NCBI GenBank assembly: GCA_030613055.1 | Contig: JAUWMR010000010.1 | Span: 30,206-94,205 of the forward strand | DNA from: Desulfobacteraceae bacterium | GTDB taxonomy: Bacteria > Desulfobacterota > DSM-4660 > Desulfatiglandales > Desulfatiglandaceae | Length of the DNA: 64,000 nucleotides | Reading direction: 5' to 3' | Part shown: positions 9,551-18,879 of the stretch, in pieces | Numbering within the stretch: position 1 is the stretch's first letter | Layout: each line of letters begins with the position of its first letter | The notes under the pieces: generated by a model | The model's database searches: none | What the model was told of the DNA's origin: nothing | The model's input: the letters and a program-made list of their open reading frames with translations, nothing else | Position numbers and translations under genes: made by a program

Positions 9551-10717
9551 ATGATATTTTTCTTGTATGCCTATTGGCACAGCCCAAGGTTTGAAAAGCA
9601 AGTTGGAGGTCCGATAAAAGTCTATGAACTGGCTACGAATTTAGCAGAGCGAGATAATATTGTTTATTTGTTTATTCCTAAAATAGGCTATCCGGAACGT
9701 CAAACATCAGCAAAAGTTGTAGCAATTCCCTTTATTAATTTACCGGTACTGAGATTTATTTCATTCCAAACCCTTAATTTTTTAATGAGCTTATGGTTTA
9801 TTATTAAGAAGGGTCGCCCGAATATTTTGTATGTGAGGATAATGTGGTCGTTTCTGCCGATGCTTATTGGTAAACTGCTCCGTATTCCGGCTATTTTGGA
9901 GGTCAATGACAGCCCGCATCGCAGCTATGCCGGCATAAAGAACGGTATTAAAAGGAATCTTGCACATATGATTGACAGGATCAGTTATTATTTTAGTGAC
10001 CACATATTACCGGTAACTCAAAAGATAGCTGAAGATTTGCATAGCATTGAAGGTGTCCCGTGGAATATCATGACGGTTGTTCCAAGTGGCACAAACACTG
10101 ATCTTTTCCGGCCCCTGGATAAAGCATATTGTTGCGAGAAACTGGGTTTTGATTCGGACTTAAAATATATTGGGTTCACCGGGACCTTTTTTCAATATCA
10201 GGGTATCGATGTGCTTATCGAAAGTGCATCGTTTGTTGTTCAAAGATTTCAGGATGCGAGGTTCCTTCTGGTTGGAGACGGCCCTCAGAAATCGACTTGG
10301 GAAAATATGGTAAAAGAAATGGGTTTGAACAACTATTTTAGCTTCACTGGTCAGATTCGTTACAGGGAAGTTCCATTTTATTGTGGCATAATGGATATTT
10401 GTGTCGCTCCCTTTCGGAGAGAAGCTATGGAGAGTTCACCGGTAAAAGTTTTCGATTATTTATCCAGTGGAAAACCCGTAGTGATGAGCGATATTTTCAA
10501 TACTGGAAAGCAGTTCCTGGAAAGCGGAGCTGTCTGCCTTGTGCGCCCGGAAGATCCTGTAACCCTTTCCGAAAGTATTATCCGATTACTTAAAAATGAG
10601 AAACTGTGCAGGGAAATGGGACAAAAAGGCAGGGAATATATAGTTTTAAAATATGACAGGAAAAAATTGGCCGCGGATATTTATCGATTGTGCCTAAAAG
10701 TCAGCAGCCGCGGATAA
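9551..10717 (+). CDS. Glycosyltransferase family 4
   Basis: GT-B fold glycosyltransferase of 388 residues. The N-terminal acceptor domain has KQVGGPIKVYELATNLAERDN and the linker VPSGTNTDLFRPL typical of GT4 enzymes. The C-terminal donor domain has VGDGPQ and the E-x7-E-like segment FRREAMESSPVKVFDYLSSG, a variant common in GT4 proteins that use short nucleotide-sugar loops. It is preceded by about 150 bases without a gene, so it may have its own promoter or be read through. Substrate unknown. Confidence 0.88.
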   Translation: MIFFLYAYWHSPRFEKQVGGPIKVYELATNLAERDNIVYLFIPKIGYPERQTSAKVVAIPFINLPVLRFISFQTLNFLMSLWFIIKKGRPNILYVRIMWSFLPMLIGKLLRIPAILEVNDSPHRSYAGIKNGIKRNLAHMIDRISYYFSDHILPVTQKIAEDLHSIEGVPWNIMTVVPSGTNTDLFRPLDKAYCCEKLGFDSDLKYIGFTGTFFQYQGIDVLIESASFVVQRFQDARFLLVGDGPQKSTWENMVKEMGLNNYFSFTGQIRYREVPFYCGIMDICVAPFRREAMESSPVKVFDYLSSGKPVVMSDIFNTGKQFLESGAVCLVRPEDPVTLSESIIRLLKNEKLCREMGQKGREYIVLKYDRKKLAADIYRLCLKVSSRG

Positions 10718-10866
10718 TCTCATGGCAATGTTGATATATTTTATTGAAGTCCAAAAGGCGTGTCGTAAAATCACTTCGAAACGGATTTTCAAAATGGTTT
10801 AGGCGTAAAAGGGGAACAAAAAAGTGGAACTGACATTACATTGCGTGCAAGCAGGTGATCATTAAT

Positions 10867-12006
10867 ATGAACAAAAAGAGCATAGCCGTAATTTGCTATA
10901 ATATAAGAGATTTTTCAAAAAATTCCGTTTCTTATAATCGGTATTTATATTTATGTAAGTCATTCGATGTATATTTGGTCTCCCAGACCTATTCATCTCA
11001 TGAGACCGAGAATCAGGCCAAAAGGGTTAGGCATTGTCCCGGCAGGGCCTGGTATTTGGACCGAATATTTTACCCTATATGGGCCGCAATATATGTGTCG
11101 ATTATCAACAGAAAGAAAAGAATCGATTTTGTATATACGCCATATCATAATTTGGCTTTGGTAGCAGGCTTTTTGCTGAAAAAAATGGGCTTCAACTGGG
11201 TCGCAGATATATATGATGATCCCGGTAAGACGTTAAATGATTCTAAATATGTTCAACTAACAACTTTAGAATATTATTTTTTCTATGTTATTTATGTAAT
11301 AGCCAGATCATGTCTAAAACATGCCGATTTAATCATTTGTGCAATGGTTCCAACTATACTTGCGAAGTATAATGTTGACAAAGGTAAAGTATTAGCAATT
11401 ACAAATGGCATTAATGTCAAGCTCACTAAGAGAGAAAATCCCGGAATTGGGAAAGACGATTTTAAGATTATATATGTCGGCGAAATGAATGAGGCACGTG
11501 GAACAGATGTCATATTGTCGACCGTAGCATATTTAAAGGAAAAAATTACCAATTTCAAATGTATATTAGTGGGTGAAGCTAATGCGGTATTGATTTCAAC
11601 TATTAATCAGATGGGACTGTCGCAATACATCACAGTCAGTGGAATGATCGAACATGAGAAAACATTGGATTTCATTTCTGAATCAGATGTGTGTTTGTGT
11701 CCTTTATTGAATGACGGAGATTATCCATATACTTATCCTATAAAAATTTTTGAATACATGGCTTTAGGCAAAGTTATTGTGGCAACAAATTTGACCGGCA
11801 TAAGAAGTATTATTAAAGATGGGTACAATGGATTGTTGGTCACTGCCGGGGATCCTAAGGATATGGGAGATGCCATTTTGAAGCTCTATCAAAACAGGGA
11901 AATGATAAAACAGATGGGGGACAATAACCTGAAAGATATTGATAAATATGACTGGGAAAATATTAATAGCAAGGTACATAGTAGAATATTGAAACTTATA
12001 AGATAA
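10867..12006 (+). CDS. Glycosyltransferase family 4
   Basis: GT-B fold protein of about 379 residues. Donor-domain features include IIYVGEMNEARGTDV, VGEANA, and the family motif around PYTYPIKIFEYMALGKVIVATN (split here from the upstream LLNDGDY). Identity to the neighbouring GT4 genes looks low, so this is a separate transferase and not a recent duplicate. The ATG at 10867 has AGGTG about 10 bases upstream; a GTG four codons earlier is possible. AT content is high. A 136-base gap precedes it. Sugar specificity unknown. Confidence 0.87.
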   Translation: MNKKSIAVICYNIRDFSKNSVSYNRYLYLCKSFDVYLVSQTYSSHETENQAKRVRHCPGRAWYLDRIFYPIWAAIYVSIINRKKRIDFVYTPYHNLALVAGFLLKKMGFNWVADIYDDPGKTLNDSKYVQLTTLEYYFFYVIYVIARSCLKHADLIICAMVPTILAKYNVDKGKVLAITNGINVKLTKRENPGIGKDDFKIIYVGEMNEARGTDVILSTVAYLKEKITNFKCILVGEANAVLISTINQMGLSQYITVSGMIEHEKTLDFISESDVCLCPLLNDGDYPYTYPIKIFEYMALGKVIVATNLTGIRSIIKDGYNGLLVTAGDPKDMGDAILKLYQNREMIKQMGDNNLKDIDKYDWENINSKVHSRILKLIR

Positions 12007-12120
12007 TTATTGAGTATATCCGATGTTTAAATTGTTAAGCAGATAATGATTACATCTTAGTTTGGAGATTCACAACAAGGAATTATAGAAAAAGATGATA
12101 GGTGCTTGGAGAAATAAGGC

Positions 12121-13260
12121 TTGAATAACGCATTAAAAAAAATATCAATTCTTTTTGTAATTGACGGTGTTGAATTTGGTGGTGGAGAGCGTGTTTTTTT
12201 TCAACTGGCAGATGGTTTGAAAGACCGATATAAAGTATTTGTAGCTACTATGCCGGGCCGGTTTTTTGAACGGGAACTCAGAGGATTGGGAATAAAGGTA
12301 TTTTCTGTAGATATGAAAAGAAGGCTTTCACTGAAGCCGATTAATAGGATAAGAGAGATTATTCGAAATAACGAGATTGATATCCTGCACAGCCAGGGAG
12401 CGCGAGCCGATTTTTTTGCGAGGATAGCGGGTAGAAAAGCCAATGTACCCCATATCGTCTGTACTGTAGCAATGCCTGTGGAGGGGTTTGATGTGGGGCC
12501 TTTGAGAAAAATGGTTTATCGGTTTACGGACTGGTTTTCAGAGCGTTATGTTGACCGCTTTATAGTGGTATCCGATTCCTTGAAACGTGCACTAATTGAG
12601 GGGCGCGGGATTGTAGCCCAAGGTGTCATCAGGATATATAACGGGATTGAAGTGGATCAATTTCATCCGGGCATTCAGAGAAATAATTTGAGAGCAGAAT
12701 TTAAAATTCCCACGGATGCCCCGTTGATTGGGGCTATAGGCAGAATGGTCTGGCAGAAAGGATTTAAATACTTGCTTGATGCTGCACCGGAAATTGTGCG
12801 TGCTGTTCCGGATGTGAGGTTTTTGTTTGTGGGAGACGGGCCACTAAAGGACAAGTTGAAAGAAAAAAGTGAAAAGTTAAAAGTAACAGATAGATTAATA
12901 TTTGCAGGTTTTAGAACTGATATAAAAGCAATTTTATCTACAATAGACCTTCTGGTCGTTCCTTCGCTTCTGGAGGGTTTTCCCATGGTTACTTTGGAGG
13001 CTATGGCAATGGCTAAACCTGTTATTGCAACAAACATCGATGGAATAACTGAACAGATAATAACGGGACAGGATGGAATTTTGGTTCCGCCAAAAGATAA
13101 TGGAGCTTTAGCGAGAGCTATTATTAAAGTTCTCAATGATAGAGAGAGCGCGAAAAGAATGGGATTGGCAGCGAGGGAAAAGGTGGAAAAACATTTTTCG
13201 ATTGAAAAGATGGTAAATGAAACAGAAAAGGTCTATTTGTCTCTCATTAAATCAAATTAA
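12121..13260 (+). CDS. Glycosyltransferase family 4 (TTG start)
   Basis: GT-B fold enzyme of 379 residues with a textbook GT4 C-terminal domain: GAIGRMVWQKGFKYLLDA, FVGDGPLK, and PSLLEGFPMVTLEAMAMAKP carrying the E-x7-E pair. The N-terminus has the glycine-rich GVEFGGGERVFFQLA acceptor-side motif. The start is read as TTG at 12121 because TTGGAG and AAGG lie just upstream and the conserved N-terminal strand begins immediately. The next gene begins one base after the stop. Likely adds one residue to the polysaccharide repeat. Confidence 0.9.
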   Translation: MNNALKKISILFVIDGVEFGGGERVFFQLADGLKDRYKVFVATMPGRFFERELRGLGIKVFSVDMKRRLSLKPINRIREIIRNNEIDILHSQGARADFFARIAGRKANVPHIVCTVAMPVEGFDVGPLRKMVYRFTDWFSERYVDRFIVVSDSLKRALIEGRGIVAQGVIRIYNGIEVDQFHPGIQRNNLRAEFKIPTDAPLIGAIGRMVWQKGFKYLLDAAPEIVRAVPDVRFLFVGDGPLKDKLKEKSEKLKVTDRLIFAGFRTDIKAILSTIDLLVVPSLLEGFPMVTLEAMAMAKPVIATNIDGITEQIITGQDGILVPPKDNGALARAIIKVLNDRESAKRMGLAAREKVEKHFSIEKMVNETEKVYLSLIKSN

Positions 13261-13261
13261 G

Positions 13262-14119
13262 ATGAAAAATTGTCCCTATTGCGGAAATAATGGTAAGTTT
13301 TACCTCAAAGTCTATTCAAGGATATATCACCGTTGTTCAAAATGTGATCTAATCTATAAAGATTTTCAGGAGTCTTATGACAAGTCGGTAGCTGTTTATC
13401 GTGATAAATATTTCAGTAAATATTCATCTGAACAGCTCCGGGGAAACAGGAACAAGCTGTTTGAGAGCATATTGAATAGGATAGAGAGAAAGAGACAGGT
13501 CGGCAGGTTGCTTGATGTTGGTACGGGATGCGGATTTTTCCTTGTTGCCGCCCAAAAGAGAGGGTGGAAGCCGGCAGGTATTGAACCATCGATGCAATCC
13601 GTCGAATTTGGGCGCAAAAAAAGCCGATTGGATATTTTTCATGGCACACTTATGGAATATGCCGGTGATGCCAAATTAGACGCGATCACTTTTATAAATG
13701 TACTGGAACATTCTGTGGAGCCATGGCAAGAAATTGAGCGGGCCGGGAAATTTCTTAAGCCGGGAGGCCTTATCTATATCCGCTTTCCAAACGGCCTGGT
13801 GCATGGTAAAATTCAACTCTTGGCTTCGCGAATCGGACTGAGTAACCGGGTTGGCCGGTTTTTAGTTTTTCATAAATACTCTTTTACACCCGGATATATA
13901 AGGAGGCTGCTTTCGGATTCGGGTTTCTCGGAAATTACCTTTCAAAATTCTCAACTGTCAGAGGGAGATCCCGGTGGGCTTTTCTCCAACGTTTTCGTTA
14001 CGCGAGCTGCCAAGAGATCTTTTTATCTGGTGGCTAAGGCAATCGAAATCATAACCCATAAACAATTATTGCTTGGCCCGTCACTGGAGGTTACAGCTAC
14101 CAAGCGGTATGCAGGATAA
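13262..14119 (+). CDS. Class I methyltransferase with N-terminal zinc-ribbon
   Basis: About 285 residues. The N-terminus carries two CxxC pairs (CPYCGN at 4-9 and CSKCD near 25), a zinc-ribbon seen in Methyltransf_23-type proteins of surface-sugar clusters. The SAM-binding motif is RLLDVGTGCGFF (about 82-93), with ITFINVLEHSVEPW as motif IV. It starts one base after the upstream GT4 stop, which implies coupling and argues for this start over an upstream one inside that gene. Probably modifies a nucleotide sugar or lipid-linked sugar; the substrate is unknown. Confidence 0.82.
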   Translation: MKNCPYCGNNGKFYLKVYSRIYHRCSKCDLIYKDFQESYDKSVAVYRDKYFSKYSSEQLRGNRNKLFESILNRIERKRQVGRLLDVGTGCGFFLVAAQKRGWKPAGIEPSMQSVEFGRKKSRLDIFHGTLMEYAGDAKLDAITFINVLEHSVEPWQEIERAGKFLKPGGLIYIRFPNGLVHGKIQLLASRIGLSNRVGRFLVFHKYSFTPGYIRRLLSDSGFSEITFQNSQLSEGDPGGLFSNVFVTRAAKRSFYLVAKAIEIITHKQLLLGPSLEVTATKRYAG

Positions 14120-14209
14120 ATAACCTTGTAGAAAAAACAGGGATATTCAATGGCATAAGTATCAGTGTTTTTATGGACAGGAATTTGGCCGGCATTAAGG
14201 AGTAATTAC

Positions 14210-15424
14210 TTGAACATCCTCTTCGTTGCTGATGTTTCTATTGCAAATGTGATTGGTGGAGCCGAGAGGGTCCTGTTTGAGCAGAGTACACGCCTGGCAA
14301 AACGGGGCCATGATGTTCATATACTCACCCGCAGGCTGCCGGAACACAAGAAAGACAGGGATACTATTCAGAATGTCACGGAATGGAGGTACGACGCTGA
14401 TCAGAAAAGCAGCATTTCATTTATCAGGGCCACGATGCGAAACAGCAGGCCGCTGTTTGAATTTCTGAATAAAAGATACAGCTTTGATTGTATCAATTTT
14501 CACCAGCCATTTTCGGCTTTTGGCGTCATTCAATCACCTGTCAGCAAAAGAATAAGGAAGATATATACGTGCCATTCCCTGTCTTTTGAGGAATTTGTAT
14601 CCAGAAACACCATCCCGGACATATTTTATAAAAAGGGTTTGTATTTAATAAACATCTTTGTACGGAGGTGGATAGAAAAGCGAGCCTTAAAGGGGTCGAA
14701 TGAGATAGTCGCTCTGAGCCAATTCACAAGGGACAGGATAAAAAGAACTTACAGAATTCCATCCAATAAGATCACAGTGATTTCTGGTGGGGTAGATCTC
14801 GAAAGATTCTTTCCAGCTGATAATAAAGAAGATATTAGACGTAGATTAGATATTCCCCCTGGAAAAGTTATATTATTTACTGTCAGAAACATTGTGCAGA
14901 GAATGGGACTGGAGAACTTGATCGCCGCTATTCACCAGGCGATCAAAATAGCCCCCGACATCTACCTCGTCCTTGGCGGGGACGGGCCACTAAAAGAAAA
15001 TCTCATTGACCAGACAGAAAGGCTGGGTATTAGGAAGTATATAAGTTTTACTGGCTTTATCACGGAGGAAGATCTTCCTGATTATTACCGGATGGCCGAT
15101 ATCTTTGTTTTGTCCACCCTGGAACTGGAAGGATTCGGTCTGGTTACACTGGAATCCATGGCCTCGGGAGTTCCGGTTCTTGGAACTCCGGTTGGAGGAA
15201 CAAAGGAAATTCTTTACGAATTTGACCCGGGGTTTTTATTCAAGGATACTGATCCTTACTCTATGGCTGATCTAATTATTGATACTTGTCGTAAAATTAA
15301 AGAAAATCCGGAGAGCTGGGATAAAATTTCGCATCAGTGCAGAATATTTGTAGCCAGTAATTTTTCATGGGAAAAGAATGTGGATTTGCTTGAAAAGAAA
15401 TTTTGGGTCACGAGGCAGGATTGA
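14210..15424 (+). CDS. Glycosyltransferase family 4 (TTG start)
   Basis: About 404 residues, GT-B fold. The N-terminus ILFVADVSIANVIGGAERVLFEQ holds the acceptor-domain glycine motif. The donor domain has LFTVRNIVQRMGLENLI, LGGDGPLKENL and TLELEGFGLVTLESMASG with the E-x7-E pair. The TTG at 14210 is chosen because AAGGAGT lies 6-7 bases upstream and the first strand starts directly after it; the longer reading from 14165 has no such support. Located just before the amidotransferase gene. Sugar specificity is not evident. Confidence 0.88.
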   Translation: MNILFVADVSIANVIGGAERVLFEQSTRLAKRGHDVHILTRRLPEHKKDRDTIQNVTEWRYDADQKSSISFIRATMRNSRPLFEFLNKRYSFDCINFHQPFSAFGVIQSPVSKRIRKIYTCHSLSFEEFVSRNTIPDIFYKKGLYLINIFVRRWIEKRALKGSNEIVALSQFTRDRIKRTYRIPSNKITVISGGVDLERFFPADNKEDIRRRLDIPPGKVILFTVRNIVQRMGLENLIAAIHQAIKIAPDIYLVLGGDGPLKENLIDQTERLGIRKYISFTGFITEEDLPDYYRMADIFVLSTLELEGFGLVTLESMASGVPVLGTPVGGTKEILYEFDPGFLFKDTDPYSMADLIIDTCRKIKENPESWDKISHQCRIFVASNFSWEKNVDLLEKKFWVTRQD

Positions 15425-15467
15425 ATAAGTGATTGCCTGATTAATTTATTGTGGAATAGTTAGTGTC

Positions 15468-17414
15468 ATGTGTGGAATTTGCGGGAAAATAAATTACGAT
15501 AGTGCGCCTGTTGAGGAGGGATTGCTCAGGAAGATGTGCCGGTCCTTTTCATACCGCGGTCCGGATGATGAGGGTATCTATGTCAAATCGGGCACAGGTA
15601 ACAAAGGACGTAAGGTCAGCGCGGGGCTTGGTCATAAGAGGCTTTCAATTCTTGACCTGTCCCCGGCCGGTCACCAGCCAATGTCTAACGAAGACGGCAC
15701 CATATGGATTACATATAATGGCGAGATCTACAATTTTAAGGAACTCAGGGTCGGTTTAAAGAGAAAAGGACATATTTTCAGAAGCGATTCGGACACGGAA
15801 GTCATTCTTCACCTATACGAAGAAGAGGGGGTTGAGTGTGTAAATCACCTTAATGGCATGTTCGCCTTTGGCCTGTGGGATGAAAAGGCATCAAGGCTGT
15901 GGATCTGTCGTGACCGCATAGGTGTCAAGCCCCTTGTGTATTACTGGGATGGGGCGCATTTTGTATTTGCTTCTGAAATAAAGGCCTTGTTAAATGATCC
16001 GGAAGTCCCAAAAGAGATGGATTATAACGCCCTTCTTCTTTACCTCACTTTTAGTTATGTGCCTGCTCCACATACGATCTTTAAAGGCATAAAAAAACTT
16101 ATGCCCGGACACTATCTGTGCCTTGAAAACGGGAAGCTGGAAGAAACGCAGTACTGGGATGTTCCTCAGACACTGGATGAGGATATCTCTTCCATGCCGT
16201 TTTCAGAACAGGAGGGGTTCTATAAAAAGCGGCTTTTGGAGTCTATGAGTGAAGCCGTGAGCATGAGAATGATTGCTGATGTCCCTCTTGGCGCCTTCCT
16301 GAGCGGGGGAATCGATTCGAGTATTATCGTGGCCCTTATGGCGAACCATGCAAAAGAGCCGGTTAAGACGTTTTCAATAGGCTTTAAAGACAACAAATTG
16401 TTTGATGAAACGCACTATGCGCGTGAAGTGTCCAATCGCTTTAATACTGAACATCACGAGTTCAAGTTGACTTACAGGGATATGCTTGATGTCCTTCCGG
16501 ATGTTCTTTCTACATTTGACGAACCCTTTTCGGATTCGTCTGCTCTTCCCACCTATATCGTATCAAGAGAAACAAAGGGATATGTGACGGTAGCCCTGTC
16601 AGGTGATGGAGGCGATGAGCTTTTTGCCGGATATCGATTCTATCTGGGTGAATACTGGTACAAAAGGTATATGATGATCCCGGCCCTAATTAGAGATGGC
16701 CTGATTGAAAAATTGATTCCAGCATTTCCCGACTCCAGAGACGTAAAAATAATGGAATACGTCCGTCGCCTGAAAAAATTCGTAAAAGGCACGAAAGGGT
16801 CTTTTCCGGAACGGATTCTCGCATGGAAGGAGATTTTTCCACCGGATATGCGGGACAAACTCCTTTTGGAGTCAGGATATAGTGGAAACCCTATGAAGGA
16901 AGACATGGCCCTTGGATTGGTGCGAAGTAACCTGGCTTCCTACAGAGGAGACCGGATCAACAAAATTCTTTATTCGGATGTGAAGGATTCCCTTCCAGGG
17001 GATATGCTCACAAAAGTTGATTGGATGAGTATGAAAAACTCCCTTGAGGTCAGGGTGCCTTTCTTAGACCATCGGGTAGTGGAGTTGGCATTCGGAATGC
17101 AAGGCTCCCTAAAACTCCATCAGGGAAAAACCAAGTATATCCTTAAGGAAACCTTCAGGGATTTGCTTCCTTCAAGCCTCTATAACAGACCCAAGGCCGG
17201 ATTTGAGGTTCCGATCAGCCAGTGGCTTAAAACCGATCTGAAATTCCTCATAGACGAATACCTTTCCGAAAAGAGGATAACGGAGCAGGGCCTTTTCGAT
17301 TATGGAATTATAGAAAATCTGATCCACGATCTGCTTGCCAACCGGACGGACACGTCATGGATGCTCTGGAATCTTATCGTGTTTGGATACTGGTATGAGA
17401 ATTATCTTGAATGA
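15468..17414 (+). CDS. asnB: Asparagine synthase (glutamine-hydrolysing)-like amidotransferase
   Basis: Two-domain class II amidotransferase of 648 residues. The mature N-terminus is MCGICGK, with the nucleophilic Cys2 of the glutaminase domain; RGPDDEG and NGEIYNFKEL follow. The synthase domain has the pyrophosphate loop FLSGGIDSSI (about 277-286) and ALSGDGGDELFAGY. Such paralogues occur in exopolysaccharide loci, where they are thought to amidate sugar carboxylates; it could also simply be the cell's asparagine synthetase. Position among glycosyltransferases favours the sugar role, as an inference. Confidence 0.88.
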   Translation: MCGICGKINYDSAPVEEGLLRKMCRSFSYRGPDDEGIYVKSGTGNKGRKVSAGLGHKRLSILDLSPAGHQPMSNEDGTIWITYNGEIYNFKELRVGLKRKGHIFRSDSDTEVILHLYEEEGVECVNHLNGMFAFGLWDEKASRLWICRDRIGVKPLVYYWDGAHFVFASEIKALLNDPEVPKEMDYNALLLYLTFSYVPAPHTIFKGIKKLMPGHYLCLENGKLEETQYWDVPQTLDEDISSMPFSEQEGFYKKRLLESMSEAVSMRMIADVPLGAFLSGGIDSSIIVALMANHAKEPVKTFSIGFKDNKLFDETHYAREVSNRFNTEHHEFKLTYRDMLDVLPDVLSTFDEPFSDSSALPTYIVSRETKGYVTVALSGDGGDELFAGYRFYLGEYWYKRYMMIPALIRDGLIEKLIPAFPDSRDVKIMEYVRRLKKFVKGTKGSFPERILAWKEIFPPDMRDKLLLESGYSGNPMKEDMALGLVRSNLASYRGDRINKILYSDVKDSLPGDMLTKVDWMSMKNSLEVRVPFLDHRVVELAFGMQGSLKLHQGKTKYILKETFRDLLPSSLYNRPKAGFEVPISQWLKTDLKFLIDEYLSEKRITEQGLFDYGIIENLIHDLLANRTDTSWMLWNLIVFGYWYENYLE

Positions 17415-17464
17415 TCCTCACTGTGCGGGGGCACCATGAGGTAGCGGTAAAATCAACTGCTTCT

Positions 17465-17512
17465 GGACTCCCGCCGTAGTTTATCCCGCACTTGATGCGG
17501 GGCGGGAGTGAC
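17465..17512. repeat. Small dispersed hairpin (GGACTCCCGCC...GGCGGGAGTGAC)
   Basis: Inverted repeat between asnB and the next glycosyltransferase gene, with an inner ATCCCGCA/TGCGGGG stem. Its outer arm is related to the 92-bp hairpin at 45229-45320, so it is one member of a dispersed palindromic family. The rest of 17415-17679 shows no gene. Confidence 0.55.
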
Positions 17513-17679
17513 GGCCTTGGAGATTTTTTGCGAGACTGTCATAATTAGCAGAAAAGCAATTCGTCCGCGTTATATTTCTCCAGGGTTCTATGGCAGGCGG
17601 ATGAGGTTGTTATAAATGCAGTCATGGGATGTCAAGTTATTATGACGTCTCATATTTAGAGGCTTGAGTCCAGAGTATC

Positions 17680-18879
17680 ATGCATAAGATTGTTCATATT
17701 ATTACCCGCCTGGACATGGGAGGTTCTGCTCAAAACACATTACTCACCTGCCATGGGTTGAGCAAAAGATATGAAATGGTTCTGGTCCATGGCCTGTCCC
17801 TTGAATCTCAGATGACCGATCGGGAGAAAGAGTCGGTTGATCGTGGAATTGAAAAGGCTGAAAAATCCGGTGTAAAGGTTTTGTCTATCCCATCTTTGAT
17901 TCGAAGGATAGATCCTGTTTGCGATCTTCGGGCATTTATTTCATTATTAAGATTATTGATTCATGAAAGACCCGCTATCGTTCACACACATACTTCCAAG
18001 ACAGGGCTATTAGGCCGCTGGGCCGCTAAGATGGCCGGCGTACCTATAATCGTCCACACTCCTCATGGCCATGTCTTCTATGGCCACTTCGGCAATGTGA
18101 TTTCCAGATTTTTTCTTGTGCTTGAAAAAATAACATCGCCTATTACTGATGTCATTATCGCCCTGACTGAAGGTGAAAAAAACGACTATACAGCATTTTC
18201 CGTTTTAAATCCTGATAAGATTATCACGGTTCACAGCGGGGTTGATACAGATAGATTCGTGATGCCACATATGAATATTAAAGAAAAAAAGAGATCCTTA
18301 GGGCTGGATCCGGATGAACCGGTTGTTGCTGCCGTGGGCTGGTTGCTTTCCATCAAAGGACCTGAATACCTGCTCAAGTCTATGGCAGACATATGGCCGG
18401 GCCATCCTGAAGCGAGGCTGGTCTTTGCAGGAAAAGGCGAGTTAGAAGATGAATTAAAGGCGGAGACCTCTCGCATGGGTGTATCAGACAGGGTTTTATT
18501 TTTGGGCTGGCGCGATGACATACCTGAAATAATGCAAATCATAGACGTTTTTGTTCTGCCATCATTAAACGAAGGCATGGGCAGGGTACTGGTTGAGGCC
18601 ATGGCGGCCGGAAAACCGGTTGTTGCAAGCCGTACAGGTGGCATCCCGGACCTTATTAAAAATGGGAAAAATGGTTTTCTTGTAGAGCCCGGTGATGTAA
18701 AGGACCTGTCTTTTGCCATCAATAGACTGCTGGCCGACAGGAAATTGCGGGATGAAATGGGAAACAGGGGCAGAGCCATGGCCAGGAACTTCGGCGTTGA
18801 AAAGATGGTCGAAAAGATTGATGGCCTCTATTGCGCCCTCTTATCAGATAAAAAACCCGGTGATAGAAAATGTGTTTGA
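17680..18879 (+). CDS. Glycosyltransferase family 4
   Basis: 399-residue GT-B transferase. N-terminal VHIITRLDMGGSAQNTLLTCHGL and the HTHTSKTGLLGRWAAKMAGVP segment are typical of EpsD/WcaL-like GT4 enzymes; VHSGVDTDRF marks the interdomain linker. Donor-domain motifs are AAVGWLLSIKGPEYLL, FAGKGELED and PSLNEGMGRVLVEAMAAGKP. Base composition is more balanced than in the AT-rich glycosyltransferase genes at 8-13 kb, suggesting a different origin within the locus. It overlaps the following gene by 10 bases in another frame. Confidence 0.9.
   Translation: MHKIVHIITRLDMGGSAQNTLLTCHGLSKRYEMVLVHGLSLESQMTDREKESVDRGIEKAEKSGVKVLSIPSLIRRIDPVCDLRAFISLLRLLIHERPAIVHTHTSKTGLLGRWAAKMAGVPIIVHTPHGHVFYGHFGNVISRFFLVLEKITSPITDVIIALTEGEKNDYTAFSVLNPDKIITVHSGVDTDRFVMPHMNIKEKKRSLGLDPDEPVVAAVGWLLSIKGPEYLLKSMADIWPGHPEARLVFAGKGELEDELKAETSRMGVSDRVLFLGWRDDIPEIMQIIDVFVLPSLNEGMGRVLVEAMAAGKPVVASRTGGIPDLIKNGKNGFLVEPGDVKDLSFAINRLLADRKLRDEMGNRGRAMARNFGVEKMVEKIDGLYCALLSDKKPGDRKCV

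Noticed and set aside
12675..13136. 153-codon frame on the - strand within a glycosyltransferase gene
   Set aside because: Antisense to the conserved GT4 donor domain; no independent signals.
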